Part shown: piece by piece, positions 17,008 through 27,346 of the stretch | Layout: each line of letters begins with the position of its first letter | Numbering within the stretch: position 1 is the stretch's first letter | Assembly: GCA_963834135.1 (NCBI GenBank) | Contig: CAWIAN010000010.1 | Location: forward strand, 744,001 to 808,000 | DNA: 64,000 bases | From: Bog-257 sp963834135 | Lineage (GTDB): Bacteria > Acidobacteriota > Terriglobia > Terriglobales > Acidobacteriaceae | Reading direction: 5' to 3' | Position numbers and translations under genes: made by a program | Notes under the pieces: model-generated | Told to the model about the DNA's origin: nothing | Seen by the model: the letters and a program-made list of their open reading frames with translations, nothing else | Databases searched by the model: none

Positions 17008-18810
17008 ATGTTTTGCCACGCTTCTTTTAGGTGCGTCTTCTTCCTGCTTCTCGCCTTGACTGCCACCCTTGACTTCGCGCAGGCAAAACCGGAAATCGCC
17101 GGAGACTACAGTGGCATCCTCGGACCACTACATCTCAAGCTGCACATCACGGCCACTCCCGACGGCAGTTTGAGCGGAACCCTGGACAGTCCGGACCAGG
17201 GCGCCGTTGGAATTCCCTGCTCCGATTTTCAGTACGATGGCGCCACCCTGAGCTTCGCGGTCCCTGCCGTACATGGCACCTGGAAAGGCACCGTTGCCGA
17301 TAGTGGACGGTCGCTCGGCGGGACCTGGTCGCAGGGTAATCCGATGCCGCTGGTGTTCGCCCGCGAGCAGGCGTTTGTGGCCGCCGCGAAGCCGTCCGCC
17401 GTCGACGGCATTTGGTTGGGCAAGATCAAAGCAGATTCCGAATATCTGCGGATCCAGCTTCAGGTCAAGAGCGACAGCGCAGGAAAAGAATATTGCACTT
17501 TCGATAGCCTCGATCAGGAGGTCACCGGCATCGAATGCGCGAATGTCGCGTTCACGGGAAATAAATTCTCGTTCGAGATTCCCGCCGGACACGCACAGTG
17601 GAGCGGAACTCTTTCTGCCGATGGCAAATTACTGACCGGCACGTGGACGCAAGGCACGCCCGCGCCTCTGAATTTCGAACGGCAAACCGCGGCGATCGTC
17701 ATTCCGCCTGTCCCACCTCCTTCGTATGAGCCGGCAATGGCACCGGCAACCCTGGCGCAAATGAAAGCCATTCTCGATAAAGACTTCGCTGAGGCGCTCA
17801 AGAGCGGCGACCTGGCTCCAGCCACGCACGTCGGAGTGACCATCGGCATCATCGATCATGGCGAGCGACTGGTCTTCAGCTACGGCGTCGCCAAAGATGA
17901 CTCCATCTTTGAAATCGGTTCGATGACTAAGACCTTCACCGGGCTGATCCTGTCGCAGATGGTAGAACAGGGCAAAGTGAAGTTCGATGAGCCCGTGCGC
18001 GAGTTATTGCCCAGCGGCACAGTCGCCAAGCCTGCCGGCCAAGAGATTACCTTGCTTGACCTGGCCACACAGCACTCGGGCTTGCCGCGTCTGCCCGACA
18101 ACTTCAAGCCTGCCGACAACAAGAATCCTTATGCGGATTACACTGCCGACAACTTATATACCTACCTCAAGAATCAGGGTGTGGCGAAACCAGCGAAGAC
18201 GGACTTCCTGTACAGCAATCTTGGGTTTGGCTTGCTCGGACAGGCGCTGTCGGACCGCGCCGGCATAGCCTATCCGCAGCTGTTACACGAGGAGATCGCC
18301 GCTCCACTCGGCATGACGGACACGACAGTCGCCCTCTCGGCGGCGCAGCAGTCGCGATTCCTTCAGGGATACGATGGACGCCATCGCCCGGCTCATGCGT
18401 GGGATCTTGTCGCAATGGCCGGAGCCGGAGCGATCCGCTCCACTGCTTCCGATATGCTGACCTATCTTGAGGCCAACCTGCATCCCGACAAGCTGCCGCC
18501 CACAGCCGCGACAACTCCGGATGGCAAGACACTCTCGGCCGCGATCACGCAGTCGCATGAACTGCGGGCCGATGCCATGGCAGGAATGCGTGTAGCCTTG
18601 GCGTGGCTTTATGAGCCCGACACGGGCAACTACTGGCACAACGGCGCGACTGGAGCCTTCAGCGCATTCGGCTTCTTTAATCTCAAGGCGGACTATGCGG
18701 CCGTGGTTTTAGTGAACACATCCGTCGGACGGACGGGCAGTCTTGCCGACGATATCGGTCACCACATTGCGCAGAGGCTGGCCGGAAAATCTGCATTAGT
18801 CGTTCCCTGA
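17008..18810 (+). CDS. secreted serine hydrolase, class C beta-lactamase-like, with two N-terminal repeats
   Basis: About 600 residues. A signal peptide (CVFFLLLALTATLDFAQA) is followed by two tandem beta-rich repeats of about 85-90 residues (from GDYSGILGPLHLKLHI and from GIWLGKIKADSEYLRIQ), both ending in a GTWxQGxPxPLxF motif. The catalytic domain comes next: the nucleophile motif SMTK is near residue 305, then YSN (FLYSNLGFGLLGQ) and HNGATGAF as the third motif. Class C-type folds include beta-lactamases, D-aminopeptidases and esterases; the substrate is unknown. The ATG at 17008 is chosen because the signal peptide starts there. phhB follows after 10 bases, probably in the same transcript. 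Confidence 0.88.
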   Translation: MFCHASFRCVFFLLLALTATLDFAQAKPEIAGDYSGILGPLHLKLHITATPDGSLSGTLDSPDQGAVGIPCSDFQYDGATLSFAVPAVHGTWKGTVADSGRSLGGTWSQGNPMPLVFAREQAFVAAAKPSAVDGIWLGKIKADSEYLRIQLQVKSDSAGKEYCTFDSLDQEVTGIECANVAFTGNKFSFEIPAGHAQWSGTLSADGKLLTGTWTQGTPAPLNFERQTAAIVIPPVPPPSYEPAMAPATLAQMKAILDKDFAEALKSGDLAPATHVGVTIGIIDHGERLVFSYGVAKDDSIFEIGSMTKTFTGLILSQMVEQGKVKFDEPVRELLPSGTVAKPAGQEITLLDLATQHSGLPRLPDNFKPADNKNPYADYTADNLYTYLKNQGVAKPAKTDFLYSNLGFGLLGQALSDRAGIAYPQLLHEEIAAPLGMTDTTVALSAAQQSRFLQGYDGRHRPAHAWDLVAMAGAGAIRSTASDMLTYLEANLHPDKLPPTAATTPDGKTLSAAITQSHELRADAMAGMRVALAWLYEPDTGNYWHNGATGAFSAFGFFNLKADYAAVVLVNTSVGRTGSLADDIGHHIAQRLAGKSALVVP

Positions 18811-18820
18811 GGAGAACATC

Positions 18821-19108
18821 ATGAGCACGGTATTGTCAGAAGCCGAAGTGCAACAGGCGCTGCGTCAACTTCCAGCCTGGAATAGGAATGGCAATGCCAT
18901 CGACCGCCTTTTTCAGTTCGATAGTTTTGCCCAGGCGATGGAATTTGTGAACCAGATTGCTGAAGCCGCGGAAGCCGTAAACCACCATCCGGACATTCTG
19001 ATCAGCTATAACAAGGTGACGCTCTCGCTGGTATCGCACGATTCTGGCGGAGTGACCAGTCGCGATATCAAGATGGCCGCGCGCATCAATGAGTTGGCGC
19101 CCGCGTGA
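18821..19108 (+). CDS. phhB: 4a-hydroxytetrahydrobiopterin dehydratase (pterin-4a-carbinolamine dehydratase)
   Basis: 95 residues, the normal size. It contains the active-site signature VNHHPDILISYNKV and the C-terminal GGVTSRDIKMAARI helix. It recycles the pterin cofactor used by aromatic amino-acid hydroxylases, although standalone copies occur in genomes with no hydroxylase nearby, where they may serve molybdopterin or folate metabolism. It follows the serine hydrolase by only 10 bases with GGAG just before the ATG. The 255 bases after it (to 19363) hold no recognisable gene. Confidence 0.93.
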   Translation: MSTVLSEAEVQQALRQLPAWNRNGNAIDRLFQFDSFAQAMEFVNQIAEAAEAVNHHPDILISYNKVTLSLVSHDSGGVTSRDIKMAARINELAPA

Positions 19109-19363
19109 GATTCGTTGAATGTCGATACGATCGATTTCCTTCGGCGGCCTTTCGTCCGGCGCCCTTTTCCACGATTGCCAGAAGCTGATGCCGTGGGGCT
19201 TATAAATTTTTTTCATGCTTCCGGCACCCCTAATGTCGCTGACTTCCCGCGCTGAACATGATCTAATTCTGGCAGGCCCTACTCAGGGAACGGACACGCT
19301 TCCAACGAGTTGGCTTGATTTTTGTGTCGCTGGGGAGCGCTCCTGCATCAAACTGTTCAAGAC

Positions 19364-20056
19364 GTGCTATTGCGAGCCCACAACCTGAAAAAGGTTTTCC
19401 GCTCGGGTAATTCGGATTTAGTGCTCTTTGAGAAGTTGTCATTCGAGGTTCGGACCGGCGAGATGCTGGCGATTGTTGGCGAGTCTGGTACAGGCAAAAG
19501 TACCTTACTTCACATACTCGGAGCGCTTGATAGCGCTTCTGAAGGTGACGTATACTTCGCCCAAGTCGAGCTGAGTCGCCTCTCGGAAGAAGACGCGGCA
19601 GAGTTCCGCAGCCGGGAGCTTGGATTTGTCTGGCAGTTTCATTATTTGCTGCCTGAGTTTACGGCCCTGGAGAATGTCGCGATGCCCTTGCTGATGCGAG
19701 GCACCAGGCGACAAGATGCCGAGCAACAGGCTCTGCACTGGTTGCAGGAAGTTAGTTTGGCGGACCGTGCCAGTCATCGGTCCGGGGAGTTGTCCGGTGG
19801 AGAACAGCAGCGGGTAGCGCTGGCCCGTGCCCTGATCACCGGACCAAAAATCCTGATGGCAGACGAGCCTACAGGAGACCTTGATAACCGGACAGCGGAA
19901 GCAGTCTTTAAGTTGATCGCCAGGTTACATTGCGACTACCGTCTAACCTCGCTCATCGTCACTCACAATCTTGGGTTTGCGCGTCAGTGCGACCGAGTTT
20001 TGCGCCTGGAACGTGGGCGGGTGACGGAAGTGTCTCCGCAATCCTTATCGGCCTGA
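19364..20056 (+). CDS. ABC transporter ATP-binding protein, LolD/MacB-like
   Basis: 230 residues. It has Walker A GESGTGKST, a Q-loop region (FVWQFHYLLPEFTALENV), the ABC signature LSGGEQQRVALARAL, Walker B ILMADEPTGDLD and the H-loop THNLGFA. FHYLLPEFTALENVAMP and EPTGDLDNRTAEAVF are typical of LolD, the ATPase that drives lipoprotein release from the inner membrane. No LolC/E permease is encoded beside it, so its partner must lie elsewhere. The GTG at 19364 gives the standard length; a TTG 42 bases upstream is also in frame. No strong ribosome site supports either. Confidence 0.9.
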   Translation: MLLRAHNLKKVFRSGNSDLVLFEKLSFEVRTGEMLAIVGESGTGKSTLLHILGALDSASEGDVYFAQVELSRLSEEDAAEFRSRELGFVWQFHYLLPEFTALENVAMPLLMRGTRRQDAEQQALHWLQEVSLADRASHRSGELSGGEQQRVALARALITGPKILMADEPTGDLDNRTAEAVFKLIARLHCDYRLTSLIVTHNLGFARQCDRVLRLERGRVTEVSPQSLSA

Positions 20057-20219
20057 GCGGAGCAACGGTTTCGCAGTTGTCGGGTTTGTAGTAGTAAGGG
20101 ACCTACGAGGTCCTTAAAATCGGTCCCAGTCTTTAGTTTGGGGCCGGCGGTGACGGGGCGAGTCTGGCAACAGAACTCGGCAGGAGCAAAAATTCCTGCC
20201 ATGTTCTTGGAGAGGTTTC

Positions 20220-22667
<2,448 letters not shown>

Positions 22668-22712
22668 GGCTGTCGGCCATCGGCTGTCAGCTTTCAGCTA
22701 AGGCAAATCTTC

Positions 22713-22742
22713 AAGGGGGAGCGGCAACGCTTCCCCTTTTTG
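22713..22742 (+). terminator. clpC intrinsic terminator
   Basis: AAGGGGGAGCG and CGCTTCCCCTT form a long stem around a short loop, running directly into TTTTTG. It is 45 bases after the clpC stop codon and separates it from the PIN module promoter. Confidence 0.85.
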
Positions 22743-22768
22743 CGTTCTAGGACATTAAGTGTTAAGAG

Positions 22769-22830
22769 TTACATACTTTTGTTTACAATACCTATATACA
22801 ATGTAATTATGAAACAAATAATTTACATAC
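22769..22830 (+). promoter_or_regulatory. AT-rich promoter/operator of the PIN module
   Basis: This block is strikingly AT-rich for the region. TTACATAC is repeated directly at 22769-22776 and 22823-22830, and TTGTTT (22780-22785) is mirrored by AAACAA (22812-22817) around a TATATA core. The downstream repeat lies 16 bases before the ATG at 22846, so a repressor bound there would block transcription or translation. This layout fits autoregulation by the first protein of a toxin-antitoxin operon. Confidence 0.5.
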
Positions 22831-22845
22831 TATGGAGGTTCCCGT

Positions 22846-23343
22846 ATGGCGGTCGCCACGAAAAGCAAACTAAAGGTAGCCGACGAAGTATGGGCCATTG
22901 CCGCATTGTTGCAGTATGAGAATCCTAAGCGCGAAGACTTCACGATCGAGGAGATAATGGACCGAGCGCGCAGAGAAAAGCTGACGGATCTGCTGAGGCC
23001 CGGATTTTATGTTCACGTGATCCAGCACTGCGTGGCCAATCGTCCACCCAATCCGGGAGCCTATCGCATCCTCTTTGAAACTGCACCAGGGCGTCGCAGG
23101 CTTTTTCGGCAAGGCGATCGGTTCCACCCCGCGCGCGAAGCAGGAAAGATAACTCCGTCGCGGCAGGATCTACCAACCCGTTTTGCCAACCTGTTGGATT
23201 GGTACCGGGAGTGGTCATCTCATTCGCTGCAGACTCCTGCCGAGCAGGACCCTCTACTGCGTTTGCGGAATTCGGGCCGGAAACTTTGGGCTGACGAGCA
23301 TGCTGACGACTACGTGCGGCGCCTGCGCGAGGGCTGGGAATGA
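22846..23343 (+). CDS. hypothetical protein, antitoxin-like partner of PIN protein
   Basis: 165 residues, basic, no membrane segment. The N-terminal 60 residues are helical with a possible helix-turn-helix (DEVWAIAALLQYENPKRED then FTIEEIMDRARREKLTDLL); the middle contains AYRILFETAPGRRRLFR. It does not match a standard AbrB, RHH or Phd antitoxin that I recognise. The role is inferred from position: a strong GGAGG site, an operator-like leader, and an ATGA overlap with the downstream PIN gene, the arrangement of a VapBC-like operon with an unusual antitoxin. Confidence 0.6.
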   Translation: MAVATKSKLKVADEVWAIAALLQYENPKREDFTIEEIMDRARREKLTDLLRPGFYVHVIQHCVANRPPNPGAYRILFETAPGRRRLFRQGDRFHPAREAGKITPSRQDLPTRFANLLDWYREWSSHSLQTPAEQDPLLRLRNSGRKLWADEHADDYVRRLREGWE

Positions 23344-23762
23344 GCCGGATCTTCTGGGACACCAACATCTACATCTACCTTTTCGAGAACTACGGTGAAT
23401 TCTCAAGACAGGCAGCAAATCTTCGCGAGAAGATGCTGGCGCGCGGAGACCTCTTGCTCACTTCTTCCCTCACCTTGGGAGAAGTCCTGGTTAAGCCTAT
23501 GGAGCGGGGAGATACGAGATTGTGCGAGGAATACGAACAGGCAATCACGGCAACCTCCTTACTGCTCCCCTTCGACGTGAAAGCCGGGAAGGTCTATGCT
23601 GCTCTGCGGCAGGATCGTACGCTGCGGGCTCCAGACGCGCTTCAATTGGCTTGCGCCGCCGTGGCTGGCTGCGACCTGTTTGTCACCAATGATCGGCACT
23701 TGCAAGGGAAGACAGTGCCGGGCATTCACTTCATTGTGCCGCTCAATCAGGTCCCTCTGTAA
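23340..23762 (+). CDS. PIN-domain ribonuclease, VapC-like
   Basis: 140 residues. The acidic PIN core is visible: IFWDTNIYIYLFENYG (first Asp), a Glu in TLGEVLVKP, LRAPDALQLACA (third acidic) and DLFVTNDRHLQ (last Asp). PIN domains cleave RNA, often tRNA or rRNA, and act as VapC toxins when paired. Its start overlaps the stop of the preceding gene by four bases (ATGA), which predicts coupled translation. Confidence 0.88.
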   Translation: MSRIFWDTNIYIYLFENYGEFSRQAANLREKMLARGDLLLTSSLTLGEVLVKPMERGDTRLCEEYEQAITATSLLLPFDVKAGKVYAALRQDRTLRAPDALQLACAAVAGCDLFVTNDRHLQGKTVPGIHFIVPLNQVPL

Positions 23763-23830
23763 GGGAAAGCAAATCACAACTGGACGCCGACGGCATCGCC
23801 CGCCAGCTTCGCGCATCATACAATGTGAAT

Positions 23831-24091
23831 ATGGAGCTACTCGTCTACACCGCTTACTGGTGTCCCGACTGTCGCACGGCCAAGCGCTTCCTTGAGAAGA
23901 ACAACATTCCGTACAAGGAAGTCGATATCGAGAAGACGCCGGGCGCCGCCGAAGAAGTCGTCCGCCAGACCGGCAAGCGCGCCATCCCGCAGTTCGTCAT
24001 CGACGGCAAATGGGTCCAGCCGTACCGTCCGGGCGAGGGCTTTCTTTACGAGGAAATGTCGGAGCTGCTGGGCGTCATGGACGAAGGCTGA
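23831..24091 (+). CDS. glutaredoxin family protein
   Basis: 86 residues. The N-terminal LVYTAYWCPDCRTAKRFLE contains a dithiol CPDC active site in place of the classic CPYC. A cis-Pro loop (RAIPQFVIDGKWVQPYRPG) follows, with a conserved glycine-rich turn and a C-terminal helix. It is probably a small cytoplasmic thiol oxidoreductase of the glutaredoxin/NrdH class, with its redox partner unknown. A GTG at 23825 would add two residues. No ribosome site is obvious, so it may be read from the PIN module transcript, which ends 68 bases upstream. Confidence 0.85.
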   Translation: MELLVYTAYWCPDCRTAKRFLEKNNIPYKEVDIEKTPGAAEEVVRQTGKRAIPQFVIDGKWVQPYRPGEGFLYEEMSELLGVMDEG

Positions 24092-24139
24092 CGAGCGCCC
24101 CTCAGGAAGCAACTTCCTAACGTGACAAATTTTGATTGG

Positions 24140-24413
24140 GCGTCATCCTGAGCGGAGCGTCCGCGCCTTTGCTTTTCCGCCGCGTCTTGTGCGGCGGACG
24201 GACGCGAAATCGAAGGACCGCTACCCTCGGCGGATCTCTCGCATTTCTCATCCTGAGCGAAGCAGCGCCTGCCTTTAGCGCTGCGTAGCCGAAGAACCTG
24301 TTGTTCGCGGCTCCGGAAGAATCCTTCCACAGTAGGTTCCTCTACTAAACGTTCGCCGATCCGCAAAGGCAGCGGATCGAAAAACATCGCGAACGCTCCG
24401 GTCGGAATGACAA
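24140..24413. repeat. foldback repeat with GTCATCCTGAGC ends
   Basis: Starts GCGTCATCCTGAGCGGAGCG and ends with GCTCCGGTCGGAATGACAAC, the approximate inverse. Inside are further short inverted segments (CGTCCGCGCC with GGACGGACGCG) and an internal CTCATCCTGAGCG copy at about 24250. The same end sequence bounds 56813-56979. It fills almost all of the 345-base gap between glutaredoxin and the ClC gene; no gene is supported there. Confidence 0.65.
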
Positions 24414-24436
24414 CCGCATTCCTGCCAGTGATTCGC

Positions 24437-26284
24437 TTACGCCGGTCGCCGTCTTCCCTTCATCCACCCGGGCTCGCGTACATACTCCTCTTCCAGACGG
24501 CGTAATCGTGCCGCCATCACCTGAGAGCGTCCCAGGTAGCCGACCGGCTTGCCCGGCTCTTCCCAGCTGCATACCGGGAGCCGTCCTACGTTCGAGCGCA
24601 GCATACGCGCCGCCGCATCGTATAAAACTTCGTTGGGGTAGGCCACTACTGGATTTGCCGAACCTGCCTGCATGACGGTCGTGGTTCCCGATTGATCTTT
24701 CTCCAGCGCGCGCATGATGTCGGCACGCGTGATGATGCCGGCCAGTCTGCCATCCTTGTCAACGATGAACACGCCCTGATGGTGCGTGACTGCCGGATCG
24801 CGTTTGGTCACGCGCTCAGCCAGTTCGGCGACCCGCATATCGGCCGGAACCGTGTCGAACTCCTTCGCCATGGTCTCGCCCACGGTCACCTGCTGGAAGA
24901 CATCGGGCTCATAGTCCTGATGAATGTGCAGGCCGCGCCGTGCCAGCTTCTCCGTCATGATCGAGTTTTTGGCGTAGCGCACGGCAATGGCATCGGCAAT
25001 CACGGTCACCAGCATCAGCGGCAGCACCGAGTTGTAATCGCGCGTGATCTCGAAGGCAAAGATGATGAAGGTAAACGCCGCTCGCGACGCCGCTCCGAAG
25101 ACCGCACCCATGGCCACCAGCGCAAACGCTCCAGGCGCAAGGTTCGCAGCCGGCCAGATCTTGTCGACCACCAACGCAAACACCGATCCCATCGCCGCGC
25201 TGGCCATGAACATCGGCGCCAGCAGACCGCCCGACGTTCCCGAACCCAGCGAAATCACCAGCGCCGCCGACTTGAAGATCATCACTGCCAGCAGCGTGCC
25301 CAGCAACAAGCGGGCGTTGAGAATATCGGAGATGGTGTCATAGCCCACGCCCAGCACGCGCGGCACAAAGTAACCGATGATGCCCAGGCCCAGCGCGCCG
25401 ATTGCCGGCCACCACATGTCGTGGATCGGCAGCTTCTCGAATTGATCTTCCACCCAATAGAGCGCCTTGCTGAAGCCCAGCGCCGCCACGCCACAAAGCA
25501 CGCCCAGCACAAGATAGAACGGCAGTGCATGAGGAAGTCCGAAGTCGAGCGCGCCCACCTGAAACATCGGGCCGGGACCCATCAGCCGAAAATGAACGCT
25601 GGTGGCCAGCGTGCTGGCGATCACGAGTGGAATAAACGAGCGCGACTTGAATTCGAAGAGCAGCAACTCGATGGCGAGGATGACGCCCGCGATTGGCGTA
25701 CTGAATGTCGCCGCCATGCCCGCCGCCGCGCCGCAGGCCAGCAGCACTTTGCGTTCGGCTGCTGTCGTGTGCATCACTTGCCCGACCAGCGATCCGATCG
25801 CTCCGCCGGTCTGAATGATGGGACCTTCCGCGCCGAATGGGCCGCCGGTGCCGATCGCAATCGCAGCCGAGATGGGCTTCAGGATCGCAACCTTCGGCTC
25901 GATGCGGCTGCGGTTGATCAGCACTGCCTCCATCGCCTCCGGAATACCGTGTCCCCGGATCTTGTCCGAGCCATAGCGCGCCATGATGCCAACGATGACT
26001 CCGCCAATCACCGGAATGAGGATGACCCAGAGGCCAAGCTGGTTCTCGCGCGCGCTGCGGAAGACAAACGACAAGCGGTGATAGAAAGCGATGTTGGTAA
26101 ACAGGCCGATGAGGTTGTAGAGCAGATACGCGATGATGCCGGCGAGAATGCCGATTCCTCCGGCGAGCAGCGAGACAATGCCGGTGCGGAAGCGCGCCTC
26201 TTGTCCCAACAACACGTTTCCCGGCTGGTCGGGATTCAGCGGGTTCAGCCCGTCAACGCCCAGGGTTTCTGTATGCTTCGTCAT
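24437..26284 (-). CDS. ClC-family chloride channel / H+-Cl- antiporter with CBS domains
   Basis: 615 residues. The membrane part has the ClC signatures GHGIPEAME, GPFGAEGPIIQTGG (the gating glutamate is kept, with Ala in place of the usual Arg/Lys before it), GMAATFSTPIAGVILAIE and GSGTSGGLLAPMFM. The C-terminal part after about residue 455 holds a CBS pair (VTHHQGVFIVDKDGRLAGIITRADIM and a second at SNVGRLPVCSWEEPGKPVG). Such proteins move chloride, sometimes fluoride or nitrate, across the inner membrane, with CBS domains sensing nucleotides. The gene starts 5 bases after the stop of the upstream marR gene, so they form one operon. Confidence 0.95.
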   Translation of the reverse strand: MTKHTETLGVDGLNPLNPDQPGNVLLGQEARFRTGIVSLLAGGIGILAGIIAYLLYNLIGLFTNIAFYHRLSFVFRSARENQLGLWVILIPVIGGVIVGIMARYGSDKIRGHGIPEAMEAVLINRSRIEPKVAILKPISAAIAIGTGGPFGAEGPIIQTGGAIGSLVGQVMHTTAAERKVLLACGAAAGMAATFSTPIAGVILAIELLLFEFKSRSFIPLVIASTLATSVHFRLMGPGPMFQVGALDFGLPHALPFYLVLGVLCGVAALGFSKALYWVEDQFEKLPIHDMWWPAIGALGLGIIGYFVPRVLGVGYDTISDILNARLLLGTLLAVMIFKSAALVISLGSGTSGGLLAPMFMASAAMGSVFALVVDKIWPAANLAPGAFALVAMGAVFGAASRAAFTFIIFAFEITRDYNSVLPLMLVTVIADAIAVRYAKNSIMTEKLARRGLHIHQDYEPDVFQQVTVGETMAKEFDTVPADMRVAELAERVTKRDPAVTHHQGVFIVDKDGRLAGIITRADIMRALEKDQSGTTTVMQAGSANPVVAYPNEVLYDAAARMLRSNVGRLPVCSWEEPGKPVGYLGRSQVMAARLRRLEEEYVREPGWMKGRRRPA

Positions 26285-26289
26285 GACGT

Positions 26290-26814
26290 TCAGGCCGCTC
26301 CTTTTCTTTCCAGCTTTGCAGTGCGTCGTGGACGACCAGACGCCGCGGCACGCGGTCTCCCAGCTTCGGCCTTCTTTTGGCCTGACCTGGGCTCACGGGG
26401 CGTCAGTTTGCGCAACGTCGCCACCAGTGCCGGGGCCGCCAGACGTAACTCCGCCCGCATGCTCTTCGTAAGGTCCGCCAATAACTGGCCGCCCAGCGCA
26501 GTCAGCTGCACGTGAACTTCGCGCCGGTCGGCTGTGGCGCGCTCGCGGGATAGCAGGCCTTTCTTCTCCATGCGGTCTACCAGCTCGACCGCGCTGTGGT
26601 GCTGAATCTGGAGCCGCTCGGCCAGATACGCGATGCGCGGCTCTTCTCCGTCGCGGATGCCCTTCACGGCAAGCATCAGTTGATGCTGTTGCGGCTCGAT
26701 GCCGGCTTTGCGGGCCGCCTCTTCGCTGAAGTGCAGAAAGCGGCGCATCTGATAGCGGAATTCCGCCAGGGACTGGTAATCGGTGCGGTTAATGTTTTTG
26801 TGGTTCGGATTCAT
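26290..26814 (-). CDS. MarR family transcriptional regulator
   Basis: 174 residues. A winged helix-turn-helix: LMLAVKGIRDGEEPRIAYLA, LQIQHHSAVELVDRMEKKGL (recognition helix), then the wing RERATADRREVHVQLTALGG. The C-terminal 50 residues are basic and low-complexity. It probably represses itself and the ClC gene 5 bases downstream. The start codon is about 10 bases from a perfect 7-base inverted repeat (26824-26840), a plausible operator. The ligand is unknown. Confidence 0.93.
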   Translation of the reverse strand: MNPNHKNINRTDYQSLAEFRYQMRRFLHFSEEAARKAGIEPQQHQLMLAVKGIRDGEEPRIAYLAERLQIQHHSAVELVDRMEKKGLLSRERATADRREVHVQLTALGGQLLADLTKSMRAELRLAAPALVATLRKLTPREPRSGQKKAEAGRPRAAASGRPRRTAKLERKGAA

Positions 26815-26823
26815 GATTGGTCG

Positions 26824-26840
26824 ATACGATTATATCGTAT
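26824..26840. promoter_or_regulatory. operator dyad of the marR-ClC operon
   Basis: ATACGAT-TAT-ATCGTAT is a perfect inverted repeat (7-base arms, 3-base spacer) that begins 10 bases upstream of the marR start codon. It is embedded in a short AT-rich promoter region, followed by a further partial half-site CACGATAT at 26841-26848. MarR dimers typically bind such dyads. Confidence 0.65.
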
Positions 26841-26990
26841 CACGATATTTATTTAGATGCGGCGAATAACGGCCCGGGTTCGCATGAGGACGTGGAGGGC
26901 GCTACGCATCTCGCGGCGTTGGAGACCTGGCCGTCCGGCTGTAGGCGTGCCGCCGGCTGAAGCCGGCTCCCGTTGGAATACGAGTTGGCG

Positions 26991-27197
26991 TACCCCGCGC
27001 TTCCGCGCGGGGCTATAACTTCCGGGCCGTTCGTGGGTGCCCAAAGCGGGCAGTCGATGTTGTAGCCCAGCGCGGAAGCGCTGGGTAGGCTACCCCAAAA
27101 CGGGCGGAGCCGGCTTCAGCCGGCCGCACAGGAGTTGCCCCTGAAGGGGCTCGGCGAGAACTCCATACCGCCTGCCCCGCCGTGAACGGCGGGGCTA
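26991..27197. repeat. cluster of REP-like hairpins upstream of purB
   Basis: Four hairpins with small constant loops sit in about 200 bases: CCCCGCGC-TTCC-GCGCGGGG (about 26993), CCCAGCGC-GGAA-GCGCTGGG (about 27066), a GCCGGC-TTCA-GCCGGC unit (about 27110) and GCCCCGCC-GTGAA-CGGCGGGGC (about 27176). Together with the marR promoter they fill the 530 bases between marR and purB; the reading frames crossing this stretch look non-coding. Confidence 0.75.
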
Positions 27198-27346
27198 CCG
27201 TGTTGTGCGCTTACAGCGGTTGCCCTCCCTACGCCAAACAAGGCGTAGAACGGGGCGCCCACGGCGAAAATACACTCGGAAATTTTCTGTACAATAGAGG
27301 GTTTCGCACCGATCCCCATACGAATCAGACAGAGGAGTTATCCGCT

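Noticed and set aside
20104..20219. CtsR or CIRCE box upstream of clpC
   Set aside because: No match to the known boxes; only GGACCT/AGGTCC and GGCAGGA/TCCTGCC hairpins are present.
24692..26515. 607-residue plus-strand frame over the ClC gene
   Set aside because: His/Arg/Gln-rich translation typical of the antisense of a GC-rich gene; the opposite strand has clear ClC motifs.
27182..27346. Upstream extension of the purB frame
   Set aside because: It covers REP hairpins and a TACAAT promoter, and the conserved PurB N-terminus starts only at 27347.
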